A stretch of DNA of 64,000 nucleotides from the NCBI RefSeq assembly GCF_021412625.1, contig NZ_JAKCFI010000001.1, positions 558,001-622,000 of the forward strand, in the 5' to 3' direction. The position numbers were made by a program, and so were the translations under genes. Origin of the DNA: Myxococcus stipitatus. Lineage in GTDB: Bacteria; Myxococcota; Myxococcia; Myxococcales; Myxococcaceae. Shown piece after piece: positions 16,150 through 25,097 of this stretch (positions are counted from its first letter, which is position 1; the number at the start of each line of letters is the position of its first letter). A model generated the notes under the pieces. That model was not told the origin of the DNA and did not search any database. It saw only the letters and a program-made list of their open reading frames with translations.

Positions 16150-17187
16150 TCAGGCGCCGGCGATGACGGCGATCATCAGCCCGAGGAACAGCAGTCCCAC
16201 CGTGCCCATGACGATGAGCGGGACCAGCTTCTTCTTGTCCTTCAGCGCGTCGAACTTGCCCGGGGGCGGTGGCTCCTCCTCGGCAATGGGAGGCTCGATG
16301 GGCGCGGGCTCCTCGACGGCCGGGGCCTCGGCCACGGGCTCCTCGGCGACGGGGGCGGGCTCGGGTTCGGGGGCGGGTGGCTCGGGCTCCTCGACCGGCT
16401 TGGGCTCGCTGCGCACCGGGGCGGGGCGCTTGGGCGAAGGGGGAGGTGCCGCCTTCGGCTCCGGAGCAATCTGGACCGGCTCCTCGGCGGGCTCCGACGG
16501 GTCGACGTAGAGGAAGCGCGTACCACCCACTTCCAACTCGTCGTTGTCCTTGAGCGTCTTGCGGTTGACCCGCTTCTTGTTGACCTTGATGCCGTTGCGG
16601 CTGCCCAGGTCCTCCACATGGGTCCCCGACCAGTCGCGGCGAATCTTCGCGTGCTTGCGCGACGTGAGGTCGTCCTGCAGGAGGATGTCGACCTCCTTCT
16701 CGTCCCGGCCGATGACGATCTCCGACGCGTCGGCGATCTCGATGCGCTCGCCCTCGCGCGGCCCGTTCATGATGCGCAGGTAGCGCTCGTCCGAACCGGA
16801 CAGCCCCCGCATCACGTCCTTCAGGTTGTCGCGAGCGATGAAGGACGTCTTCTCCGACGTGGCGTCGCCGTTGAGCTCCGTCAGCCGGTCGAAGCGCACG
16901 TCGTACTGGGCGATGGCGATGACGTCGCCGTTGCGCAGCAGCCGCTTCTCACCCTTGGGCAGGGGCTTGCCGTTGAGCTGGGTGCCGAAGGCGCTGCCCA
17001 GGTCCTCGAGGAAGAAGAGCTTGCCCTCCTGGCAGATGCGGGCGTGGTTGCGCGACACCGCCTGCTGGGGCAGGACCACCTGGCACGACTTGTCTCGTCC
17101 CAGGGTGATGACCGAGTCCGCGAGGACATGCTCGGTGCCCTGGGCGCCTTGTTCGCTGCGCTGCGTGACGGTGAGGCGGACGCTCAT
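16150..17187 (-). CDS. double FHA-domain, C-terminally membrane-anchored protein
   Basis: FHA domains bind phosphothreonine, so this is probably a reader of Ser/Thr kinase signals. The 345-residue protein has FHA 1 (about 20-100; Gly30-Arg31 and Ser45-Arg46-Asn47-His48), FHA 2 (about 140-228; G-R-D at 160-162, S-R-K-H at 176-179, then R-N-G-I), a Pro/Glu/Ala-rich linker (230-310) and one hydrophobic segment at 321-343 just before the end. That makes it tail-anchored with both FHA domains in the cytoplasm. SctD of T3SS also has an FHA-like cytoplasmic domain, but is followed by a large periplasmic part that is absent here. It converges on sctV, so it is not in the T3SS operon. Confidence 0.85.
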   Translation of the reverse strand: MSVRLTVTQRSEQGAQGTEHVLADSVITLGRDKSCQVVLPQQAVSRNHARICQEGKLFFLEDLGSAFGTQLNGKPLPKGEKRLLRNGDVIAIAQYDVRFDRLTELNGDATSEKTSFIARDNLKDVMRGLSGSDERYLRIMNGPREGERIEIADASEIVIGRDEKEVDILLQDDLTSRKHAKIRRDWSGTHVEDLGSRNGIKVNKKRVNRKTLKDNDELEVGGTRFLYVDPSEPAEEPVQIAPEPKAAPPPSPKRPAPVRSEPKPVEEPEPPAPEPEPAPVAEEPVAEAPAVEEPAPIEPPIAEEEPPPPGKFDALKDKKKLVPLIVMGTVGLLFLGLMIAVIAGA

Positions 17188-17218
17188 CGAGTGGGGACTT
17201 GCAAGGGGACGCCGTGCT

Positions 17219-18280
17219 TCAGAACGTCGCGTTGCTCAGGTACTTCTCGCACGACTGGTACTCGCTGGGGAACTCTTCGGCCGTCGCATACTTCATGAAG
17301 TTCTTGCAGGCCACCTCGGCGTGCTCGTGCTTGTCCGCGTCCTGGAAGAGCTGGAACAGGCCGAAGTGGCACATGGCGTACTTGGCGTCCAGCTTCACGC
17401 ACTTCTTGTAGGTCGCCTCCTCCTCCGCCAGAAGCCCCTTCTCGCGGTACTGACGCGCGAGCATGAACAGGGCCGGAGCGGAATTTTCCGCCTGCTGCGT
17501 ATCCTTCAACTCCTTGAAGGCCGCGTCGGTGAGGGCCGCCTTGCGCTGGGCGAGGGAGAGGTTGTTGATGCAGCTGGAGTTCTTGGGGTCCAGCTGGACG
17601 CAGTTGGCGAAGGACTCACGCGCCTCCGGGAAGCGCGACAGCTCCATGAGGACGGTGCCCAGGTCGTGCCACATCTCCGGCGCGTCCGGGGTGAGGGCGG
17701 TGGCCTGGGAGATGCTCTCGGCGGCGTCCTCGTACTGTCCCTCCTGGTACGCGATGAGGCCCAGCGAGTGGTGCGCGGCGGCCAGGTTGGGGTTGACGGC
17801 GAGGAGCGTGCGCAGCTCCTTCTTCGCCTGCTCCAGCTTCCCCATCTTCATCAGGGCCAGCGACAGGTTGTAGCGCGTGTCCAGGTTGTCCGGGTTGACC
17901 TTGAGGGCGCGGCGGAAGTTGTCGTGCGCCTTCCCGTAGGCGCCCTCGTTGTAATAGATCATCCCGAGGTTCTGGTACGCCTGCAGCTGCTCCTGGTTGT
18001 AGCGCAGCGCCTTGATGAAGTGCTTCTTGGCGTCCTCGGTGCGATTCGAATACATCGCGATGATGCCCTTGTTGGCCCAGAGGTCCGCGTACTGGGGGGA
18101 GAACTCCAGGCCCAGGTCGCAGTAGACCTCCGCGCGGACCAGGTCGCCCTTGTGCAGCTCCTGCGTGCAGAGCTCGTTGTTGATGAGGGCCCGTTCGTGG
18201 GGTGGGGGCGTGGTGAGACACCCGGCGAGGGGGAGCGCACAGAACAGGGACAGCGACAGGGCAAGGCGGCTCGGACGCAT
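17219..18280 (-). CDS. TPR lipoprotein
   Basis: A 353-residue lipoprotein: signal peptide with lipobox L-A-G-C at residues 18-21, then at least seven TPR units (for example L-R-Y-N-Q-E-Q-L-Q-A-Y-Q-N-L-G-M-I-Y-Y and Y-N-L-S-L-A-L-M-K-M-G). Five or more Cys lie in the mature chain, including two toward the C-terminus. Such proteins (PilF/Tgl type) act as scaffolds for outer-membrane secretins and pili. It lies 31 bp upstream of the FHA gene on the same strand, so the two are probably one operon. Whether it serves T3SS, type IV pili or another envelope complex is not shown. Confidence 0.8.
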   Translation of the reverse strand: MRPSRLALSLSLFCALPLAGCLTTPPPHERALINNELCTQELHKGDLVRAEVYCDLGLEFSPQYADLWANKGIIAMYSNRTEDAKKHFIKALRYNQEQLQAYQNLGMIYYNEGAYGKAHDNFRRALKVNPDNLDTRYNLSLALMKMGKLEQAKKELRTLLAVNPNLAAAHHSLGLIAYQEGQYEDAAESISQATALTPDAPEMWHDLGTVLMELSRFPEARESFANCVQLDPKNSSCINNLSLAQRKAALTDAAFKELKDTQQAENSAPALFMLARQYREKGLLAEEEATYKKCVKLDAKYAMCHFGLFQLFQDADKHEHAEVACKNFMKYATAEEFPSEYQSCEKYLSNATF

Positions 18281-18381
18281 GGCCGGGTGAGTGTAGGAGA
18301 GCGACCCCGGCGGCGCAACGGCCGGGCTCGGGCTGAATCCGTGCTGATTTCGATGGGTTGCAGCGGTTAGAGTGACCGCCC

Positions 18382-18900
18382 ATGCGTACCTTGCTCTGCA
18401 CCGTCGTCTTCACGCTGGCCCTGCTCGGGGCCGCTCCGGCCCATGCCCAGTTCGCCAACCGCAGCCTGGGGTTGTCGTTGGGGTACATGGACTTCAACGA
18501 CACCAAGGGGTTGGACGACACGATGTTCGTGGGCATCGACGCCAGCCTCTACATCGAGGGTGGTTTCGAGGTCGTGTCGCTGTCGAAGATCGCCTTCCCG
18601 AAGGACACGACCGACCCGAGGCAGAAGCGCGTCGTGGGCCTGGCTCCGTCGTTGGGCCTGCGCTACCTCTTCATGGAGGAGTCCATCCGCCCCTACGTCG
18701 GCTCCGACGTCAGCTACCTCGTCGTCTTCAAGAGCTCCACGAGCAACTTCGTGGGCATCGGGCCCAACGTGGGCGTGGACTTCTTCGTGTCGGACTCGGT
18801 CAGCGTGGGCGTGCGCGGCCAGTACAACTTCTACATCGCGCTCAACGAGAAGACGCAGACGACGCTGACGCTGTCGGCGGGCGTGGCGGCGTACTTCTAG
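18382..18900 (+). CDS. small outer-membrane beta-barrel-like protein
   Basis: A 172-residue exported protein with a signal peptide ending A-H-A (cleavage near residue 22). The mature chain alternates short amphipathic strands with turns, such as R-S-L-G-L-S-L-G-Y-M-D-F and G-V-R-G-Q-Y-N-F-Y-I, and ends in Phe. An odd-even hydrophobic pattern with a terminal aromatic residue is typical of outer-membrane barrels of the OmpA/OmpW size. No specific family recognised. It is transcribed away from the TPR lipoprotein across a 101-bp gap. Confidence 0.65.
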   Translation: MRTLLCTVVFTLALLGAAPAHAQFANRSLGLSLGYMDFNDTKGLDDTMFVGIDASLYIEGGFEVVSLSKIAFPKDTTDPRQKRVVGLAPSLGLRYLFMEESIRPYVGSDVSYLVVFKSSTSNFVGIGPNVGVDFFVSDSVSVGVRGQYNFYIALNEKTQTTLTLSAGVAAYF

Positions 18901-18904
18901 CGTC

Positions 18905-19702
18905 TCACGCCGCGCGAACGCGGGTGGGCAGCGTGCGGGTCCCGGGGGGCGGAAGCAGGGCTGCCGCCACCAACAGGGCCCATTTCTCGTCGGACAGGTG
19001 GTCCGGCTTCTCCATCGCCAGCGCGTCGCGCAGCCGCGCGGCCAGGGCGGAGAACAGGCGCAGCCGGGCCTCCATGCGCAGCTCCTCGCGCCGCAGGGCG
19101 GCGGTGAGCACCAGCTCCCGCTCCTCCGTGGTCAGCCGCTTCACCCGCGACACGAAGAGCGGGTCCGCCAGCAGGCCGTCCTCCACCGTGGCGCCCAGCG
19201 CGGAGGGGACCTTCAGCCGACGCTCGCGCACGACGATGGTGCCCGCCAGCATGTCTCCCAGCCGCTGCTGGGAGCCGGAGACGAGGGCGCTGACGCCACC
19301 CACCAGGTAGAGCAGGGGCAGCCGGTCCACCACACGCGCCAGGTTGCGCAGCGCCGCGTGATAGAAGCCGATCCGCACGCCGCTCTCCTGGATGACCCGC
19401 AGGCCGAGCACGCGCTTGCCCACCGTCTGACCGCTCCACGCCGTCTCCAGGGTGATGGCGTAGCCCCAGTCCACCAGGAAGTAGACGACGATGCCCAGCG
19501 CCGTGCCCGCGCCGGGGAACGCCACCATCACCACGCTCAGGAAGAAGAGCACGCCGCCGGTGAGTGTCGCGACGATGAGCGCGTCGAGCAGCCACGCCAG
19601 GAAGCGTGAGTAGAGGCCCGCGAGCGTGAAGCGGAACTCCACGTACTCCGGTGTAAGCACCGTGTGGGTGCCGTCCAGCAGCGTGTCGGTGGCGGTCGTC
19701 AC
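18905..19702 (-). CDS. RDD-family membrane protein
   Basis: A 265-residue protein with the RDD layout: R-F-L-A-W-L-L-D-A-L-I-V-A-T-L near the start (the RDD motif region), two hydrophobic hairpins (about 40-100), and the second conserved element T-V-G-K-R-V-L-G-L-R-V-I. The C-terminal 110 residues are soluble, helical and rich in Arg/Glu/Leu. RDD proteins may transport ions or solutes; substrate unknown here. In many genomes RDD genes travel with the MoxR/DUF58/DUF4129/SpoIIM set, parts of which lie 9-17 kb away in this window. Confidence 0.85.
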   Translation of the reverse strand: MTTATDTLLDGTHTVLTPEYVEFRFTLAGLYSRFLAWLLDALIVATLTGGVLFFLSVVMVAFPGAGTALGIVVYFLVDWGYAITLETAWSGQTVGKRVLGLRVIQESGVRIGFYHAALRNLARVVDRLPLLYLVGGVSALVSGSQQRLGDMLAGTIVVRERRLKVPSALGATVEDGLLADPLFVSRVKRLTTEERELVLTAALRREELRMEARLRLFSALAARLRDALAMEKPDHLSDEKWALLVAAALLPPPGTRTLPTRVRAA

Positions 19703-19883
19703 CTGGGCAGTCTAGCCGCGTCCGCCGCCGGGCGGGCGAGCTCCCTCGACGGCCCGGGGCACCCCGCAGGAGGCCGCCCGCCTGCCGCCATCCCAGGTGC
19801 CTCGCGGGACAGGCGGGCGGACACGCGTCTGTGTTATTCATGGCTGTCGGGGTGGTGGGGTAGCCTCCCCGCCCTCGCGTACC

Positions 19884-22800
19884 GTGGCCGCTTCCGACAC
19901 ATCCTCATGGGACCGCCGCCTCTGGCCGGCGGCCGCTTTCCAGTTCGTGCTCATCGCCGGGGTGACGCAGCTCAAGACCACGGCGAACGCGCTGGTCTTG
20001 TCGCGCTTCGAGTCGCAGGCGTTGCCGTACCTGTACCTGCTCGGCGCGCTGATGACGGCGGCGCTGACGGTGCTGCCGCGTTTCAAGCCGGACTCGCCGC
20101 TGGAGTCCCCGGGCGTGTTGACGGGGGTGGGCGGCGGGTTGGCGTTGATCCTCGCGGCGGCCTTGTCCGCGGGGCAGCGCACGCCGGCGCTCGCGCTGTA
20201 CCTGTTCGCGGACACCTTCTCCACGTACGTCTCGTTCCGCTTCTGGGGGCGCATGGCGTCCGCGTTCGACGCGCGCGAGGCCCGGCGGGCCTTCACCGCG
20301 CTCAACGGCTTCGCCATGGGCGGAGGCATCGCCGGGGGCGTGCTGGTGCAGGGGTTGGCGGAGCGGGTGGGCACGCCGGCCATGGTGTTGAGCGGCGCGC
20401 TGTGGCTGTTCGCGGCCGGCGCCATCTTCCACCATCTGTATCGCGGCTCGCCGCCTCCACCGCCCCAGCGGCGCCCGGCGGCCACGTCGTTCATGGCGTG
20501 GAGCTACCTGGCGGAGAGTCCCTACGCGCAGGTGCTCGCCGCGGTGGGCATCGCCTTCGCGGTGCTGTCGTCCTTCGTGGACTACCTCTTCCGGCTGCGG
20601 CTGGAGGGCACGCTGAGCGAGGACGCGCTCGCGGCGCTGTTCGGCTCGCTGCAGCTGTGGATCGGCCTGTTCTGCGTGGCGTTCCAGCTGCTGCTGACGG
20701 AGCGGCTGCTCAAGCGCCTGGGGCTGCTGCGCTACGTCGCGCTGGTGCCGCTGGTGCTGGCGCCGCTGGCGGGCGCGACGCTCCTCACGCCGAGCCTGTG
20801 GCCGGTGCACCTGCTGCGGCTCGTGGAGACGGCGGTCAGCTATTCCATCCTCCCGGTGGGCATCCAGCTGCTGTACGCGGCGGTGCCGGACGACCAGCGC
20901 GAGGGCCTGCGCTCGGCGGTGGACGGGCTGCTGCGCAAGGCGGGCGTGGTGGTGGCCGGCCTGCTGCTCATCGGCGCGGGTCGTGGCGCCACGGGCGTCA
21001 ACATGGCGCTGGCGGTGATGGGCATGTGCCTGGGGCTCGGCGCGCTGCTGATGCGCCTGAAGCCCGCGTATGTGGCGGCGCTGGGCGAGCAGGTGGGAGC
21101 GCCCGAGGAAGAGGAGGTGGCGCTGGAGGGCGAGGAGGAGCAGCGGCTGCTGGCGGAGGCCCTCGCGGCGCCCGCGCCGGACCGGGTGCTTCGCGCGGTG
21201 GACATGATGGAGCAGGCGAGCGTGCCGCTCCGACCGCACCTGCCCGCGCTGTTGCGCCACCCCAGCGAGCGCGTGCTGGAGCGCGGCGTGGCGCTGGCGC
21301 TGGAGCTGGACGCGCGCGAACTGGCGCCGGTGCTGGAGCGCCTGGTGGAAGAAGGGCCTCGTCGTCCCAGGGACCAGGCCGTGTGGGCGCTGGCCCGATT
21401 GTCGCCGGAGCGCGCCGCCCGTCTGCTCCCGCCGCTGCTAGAGCACCCCGACGTGGGCCTGCGGTGCGCGGCCATTGGCGCGTTGGTGAGGACGACGGGC
21501 AGCGCGGTGGCGCTGGCCTCGCTCGAGGAGCTGCTCGCGCATGGCGAGCGCGCGCCGGTGGCCGAGCGGCGCGAGGTGGCGAAGCTGCTGGGGCGGCTGC
21601 GGGACCAGCGCTTCGGGCCGGCGCTGGCGCGCTACCTCGATGACGGCGACACGTCCGTGCGGCGCGTGGCGCTCGCGGCGGTGGGGGAGGGCGGCTACGT
21701 GGGGCTGGCGCCCCGTGTGTTGCCGTTCCTGACCTGGCGCGAGGAGCGCAAGACGGCGCGCGAGGCGCTGGTGGCGCTGGGCGACGAGGTGACGACGCTG
21801 GTGGAGGAGCAGCTCAACAACAAGAAGGCGCCCCTGGCCATGCGCCTCCAGCTCCCCCGGGTGCTGCGAGGCATCGGCACGCCCGCGGCGCAGGACGCGC
21901 TGCTGTTCTCCAACGTGCGGGACGACGCCTCGCTGCACTTCCGCATCGGCGCGCAGCTGTCGCGCCTGCGCGACGAGCACCCCGAACACCCCGTGGACGT
22001 GGACCGCGTGTATGAGGCGCTGGGGCGCCGGCGCGACGTGTACCGCTCGCTGGTGGGGGCCTATCGCGACGTGAGGGCCGCGCTGGGGGATGGCTCGCTG
22101 CTCACCCGCGCGGTGGGGGATCGGCTGGACCAGTCGCTCGAAATCTCCTTCTTCCTGCTGGGGTTGTTGGATTCGTCGCAGCGCATGCGCGGCATCCACT
22201 ACAACCTGGTGGGCAAGGACCCCCGGCGGCGGGCCCTGGCGCTAGAGCTGCTGGACAACCTGCTGTCCGAGGACGTGCGCGAGCTGGTGATGGAGCAGGT
22301 GGAGGCGCACCACAAGGAGCTGCCTCCGGGCGCGCCGGGCCGGCTGTGGCGCCGGCTGGCGGCGCTGGTGCAGAGCGAGGACGTGGTGCTGCGCGCGTGC
22401 GCCCGCCACATCGCGCGGGTCAACGGGCTGGACGTGCTGCCGCAGGAGGGTGAGTTGAGCGACCGGATTGTCCAACGGATGTTCGCGCTGGAGGGCGTCA
22501 GCGTCTTCTCCCAGAGCGACGTGGACGACATCGCGGCCATCGCCGCCGTGGCGCGCGAGGGCTCGTTCCTGGCGGGCGAGCGCATCTACGCCCAGGGAGA
22601 CCCGGGGGACGCGCTCTACGTCATCGTGGAGGGCGCCATCGACGCGTTCCACGACGGCGAGCACGTGCTGCGCTTCCAGGGCAAGCAGGCCTTCGGCGAG
22701 GTGAGCCTCCTGGACGGCGCGCCCCGGCCCACGGACATGGTGGCCGCGGTGGACACGCGCGTGCTCATCATCGACCGGCGCGACTTCCTCGACCTGTTGG

Positions 22801-23009
22801 CGGACCGCCCGGAGCTGCTCACCGGCTTCTTCCGCGCGGTGAGCCTCCAGCTCCAGGCGCTCATCGCGCTGCCGGACTCGCGCGAGACGGGCGAGCGGCT
22901 GGAGATGACCGCGCCACAACCGCCCGCCGCGCCGCCGCTGCCCACGGGCCCCGTCTCCGACACCCCCGAGTCGCCCGACGAGCCCCGCCGCTCGCGCGGC
23001 GACGCCTGA
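19884..23009 (+). CDS. transporter-like protein fused to HEAT repeats and a cyclic-nucleotide-binding domain
   Basis: About 1041 residues. The first 410 hold some 10-12 membrane helices resembling ATP/ADP-translocase-like or MFS carriers (start W-P-A-A-A-F-Q-F-V-L-I-A-G-V-T-Q-L-K-T-T). From about 430 to 800 come Leu/Ala/Arg-rich HEAT-like helical repeats. A cNMP-binding domain lies at about 885-1000, with G-E-R-I-Y-A-Q-G-D-P-G-D-A-L-Y-V-I and F-G-E-V-S-L-L-D-G-A-P-R-P, the usual phosphate-binding cassette. A Pro-rich tail ends the chain. The frame is open to a GTG at 19797, but its first residues look non-coding, so GTG 19884 is preferred; the start is uncertain. A carrier gated by cyclic nucleotide is plausible. 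Confidence 0.8.
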   Translation: MAASDTSSWDRRLWPAAAFQFVLIAGVTQLKTTANALVLSRFESQALPYLYLLGALMTAALTVLPRFKPDSPLESPGVLTGVGGGLALILAAALSAGQRTPALALYLFADTFSTYVSFRFWGRMASAFDAREARRAFTALNGFAMGGGIAGGVLVQGLAERVGTPAMVLSGALWLFAAGAIFHHLYRGSPPPPPQRRPAATSFMAWSYLAESPYAQVLAAVGIAFAVLSSFVDYLFRLRLEGTLSEDALAALFGSLQLWIGLFCVAFQLLLTERLLKRLGLLRYVALVPLVLAPLAGATLLTPSLWPVHLLRLVETAVSYSILPVGIQLLYAAVPDDQREGLRSAVDGLLRKAGVVVAGLLLIGAGRGATGVNMALAVMGMCLGLGALLMRLKPAYVAALGEQVGAPEEEEVALEGEEEQRLLAEALAAPAPDRVLRAVDMMEQASVPLRPHLPALLRHPSERVLERGVALALELDARELAPVLERLVEEGPRRPRDQAVWALARLSPERAARLLPPLLEHPDVGLRCAAIGALVRTTGSAVALASLEELLAHGERAPVAERREVAKLLGRLRDQRFGPALARYLDDGDTSVRRVALAAVGEGGYVGLAPRVLPFLTWREERKTAREALVALGDEVTTLVEEQLNNKKAPLAMRLQLPRVLRGIGTPAAQDALLFSNVRDDASLHFRIGAQLSRLRDEHPEHPVDVDRVYEALGRRRDVYRSLVGAYRDVRAALGDGSLLTRAVGDRLDQSLEISFFLLGLLDSSQRMRGIHYNLVGKDPRRRALALELLDNLLSEDVRELVMEQVEAHHKELPPGAPGRLWRRLAALVQSEDVVLRACARHIARVNGLDVLPQEGELSDRIVQRMFALEGVSVFSQSDVDDIAAIAAVAREGSFLAGERIYAQGDPGDALYVIVEGAIDAFHDGEHVLRFQGKQAFGEVSLLDGAPRPTDMVAAVDTRVLIIDRRDFLDLLADRPELLTGFFRAVSLQLQALIALPDSRETGERLEMTAPQPPAAPPLPTGPVSDTPESPDEPRRSRGDA

Positions 23010-23022
23010 GGCCGGGGACCCG

Positions 23023-25062
23023 CTAGCCGATGCGGATGGCTTCCTCGGTGCCGCCGTGCCCCGGGGCCGGCGTCCCGGACGGCGCTTCATCCCGGGCCTG
23101 CGCCGCCTTCTGGCGAGCCTGGTGCTCCAACTCGAGGATGTGCGCCGAGGCCACCGGGATGAGCGGCCGCACGAAGAACTTCAGCGGCGCGAACGACCCC
23201 ACGAAGCGCACGAGGGCCAGGCCCGCGTAGGCGTAGGGGTGCCGCTCCACGCTCGCAATGGGCGCGAAGAGTTCGGCGGAGCGCTTGTTCCAGGCGGTGC
23301 CGTAGCGCTGGAGCACGACCCAGCGCAGGCCCGGCACGCGCGTGGTGAGCCACGTCCAGGCCCGCAGGAACCACGGCGCGCGCTGGGGCTCCAGCGGCTC
23401 CCAGGCCCGGGCGCTCTTGGCGGCGGTGAACACGACCAGCCACCACGCGCCCCACAGCGAGGAGAGGGTGGTGAAGACGGGGCTGCTCAAGCCCACGCAG
23501 AAGAAGGGCGCGGCCAGGAACGTCACCGCCGGCACGCCCACCGCGAAGAGGATCATCGCCCGCCAACGGCGCCGCACTTTCTTCTGGAGCCACTCGAAGT
23601 TGACGCGCACGCGCGGCTGGATGGGCTCGTCCTCGGGTTCGACGCCCGTCAGCAGGCTCGCGTCGCGGGTGATGACGTCGTGGTAGTCGCGCGACAACGC
23701 GATGACGACCCATTGCGCGAGCTGGAGCGCGGCGAACAGCGCCACCCAGAAGGCGACGATTCCGTACGAGAAGCGCCGGGCGAACCAGCCCTTGTCGTCA
23801 TCGTCTTCGTCGTCCGTGTCGACGTTCACGCGGATCCTGGGGGGACGCGATGACGGAGGCGTGCGCACGTCCGGCTTCGACGGGGCGTCGGCGCTCGCCT
23901 CGTTCACGGCGGGGGGCTCTCCGGGGCCAGGGGGCTCCTCGCCCTGGTCGAGCTCCATGAGGAGCGCCGCCAGGGCCTGGGCGACCGACCTTCCGTCCTT
24001 GCCCTCCTTCGCCGCGCTCTGCAGGTCGCGGATGCGTTGTCGCATCGCGGGGGACAGCTTCTGGTGGTCGGGATCGTCGATGGCGTCCAGCGACTCCGAG
24101 GCGTGGGCGCCTTCGTTGCCCGGGGCGTTCGTTGTCGCCGGAGCCGCGTCTGTCGATGCGGAGCTCGTCTCGCCTGGGGCCTCGGCGGGCGCCGCCGGCT
24201 TCTCCTCGGCCGTCGCGGAAGCGGGGGAGGCATCATCCTCGGCCGTGCGCGTCCGCTCCAGGATCCGCCGCGCACGCTCCTGGGCGGCCTGGCTCTCCCG
24301 GACGCGCCGCTCCAGGGCACTCGCCGCCTTGTCGCTCTCGGCGTGGCTCTCCCGGACGCGCTGCTCCAGGGCGCTCGCCGCCCTGTCGCTCTCGGCGTGG
24401 CGCTCCTGGACGCGTTGCGCCAGGGCGTTCGGTGCCGCGTCACTCGCGGCCTGGCGCTCGCGGACGCGCTGCGCCACGGCCCGCTGGGCCCGGTCGTTCT
24501 CGGCCCCGCGCTCCTGGCCCCGCTGCTCGAGGATGCGCTCCGCCTTTCCCCGCGCGACCCCGCTCTCCTGGAGGAGCCGGGCCAGCTCCGGCAGCTTCGC
24601 CTTCTTCGGCGGGTCGTCCGTCTCCTGGGCCACGACGTTGGCGATCTCCTCCAGGCCCTCCGCCAGCGCCGCCTCGGCCTCCTTCCTCGTCTCGGCGTCC
24701 TCCTTGGGCTTGAGCGCCGCCTCCCTCGCGGAGCCCATGCACGTCAGGGCCAGCGCCAGCGCGGCCACCGTCTGGAGCAGCGCCACCCGCAGGTACTGGC
24801 GGCGCGCGACCGGGTCCGCCAGCACGGCCCGCGCGACGTGGTAGGGCAGGCTCAGCCCATGGACGAACTGGCGGACCCTTCCAACAGGCATCCGGGAAAC
24901 ACCGTGTTCCTGGAAGTGGGTCGCACCTTTTCTCAAGTCTTCCAAGAAATCCCGTGTCAGCAGCGGGTCGGGAGAAGGGGACTCGCTCCGCGCGTCCTGC
25001 TCTTGCCCGTCCCCTGGTGAGGACGAGCCCTCGGGGCCCTGGCGATCCGGCACGGCACGCAC
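23023..25062 (-). CDS. membrane protein with heptad-like 15-residue repeats, function unknown
   Basis: Not recognised. The 679-residue protein has one N-terminal hydrophobic segment (about 92-112), then a charged Ala/Glu/Arg coiled-coil region (about 120-275) in which a 15-16-residue unit of the type A-L-E-Q-R-V-R-E-S-H-A-E-S-D repeats at least five times. A Pro/Ala/Ser-rich stretch and an acidic D-T-D-D-E-D-D-D-D-K run follow, and four hydrophobic segments lie between about 435 and 650. The start is a GTG only 35 bp from the divergent nucleotidase-like gene. It converges closely (13 bp) on the transporter fusion gene. Confidence 0.65.
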   Translation of the reverse strand: MRAVPDRQGPEGSSSPGDGQEQDARSESPSPDPLLTRDFLEDLRKGATHFQEHGVSRMPVGRVRQFVHGLSLPYHVARAVLADPVARRQYLRVALLQTVAALALALTCMGSAREAALKPKEDAETRKEAEAALAEGLEEIANVVAQETDDPPKKAKLPELARLLQESGVARGKAERILEQRGQERGAENDRAQRAVAQRVRERQAASDAAPNALAQRVQERHAESDRAASALEQRVRESHAESDKAASALERRVRESQAAQERARRILERTRTAEDDASPASATAEEKPAAPAEAPGETSSASTDAAPATTNAPGNEGAHASESLDAIDDPDHQKLSPAMRQRIRDLQSAAKEGKDGRSVAQALAALLMELDQGEEPPGPGEPPAVNEASADAPSKPDVRTPPSSRPPRIRVNVDTDDEDDDDKGWFARRFSYGIVAFWVALFAALQLAQWVVIALSRDYHDVITRDASLLTGVEPEDEPIQPRVRVNFEWLQKKVRRRWRAMILFAVGVPAVTFLAAPFFCVGLSSPVFTTLSSLWGAWWLVVFTAAKSARAWEPLEPQRAPWFLRAWTWLTTRVPGLRWVVLQRYGTAWNKRSAELFAPIASVERHPYAYAGLALVRFVGSFAPLKFFVRPLIPVASAHILELEHQARQKAAQARDEAPSGTPAPGHGGTEEAIRIG

Positions 25063-25097
25063 GGTATCACGTCTCGAGTTGTGCTAAAGGCGCTGTC

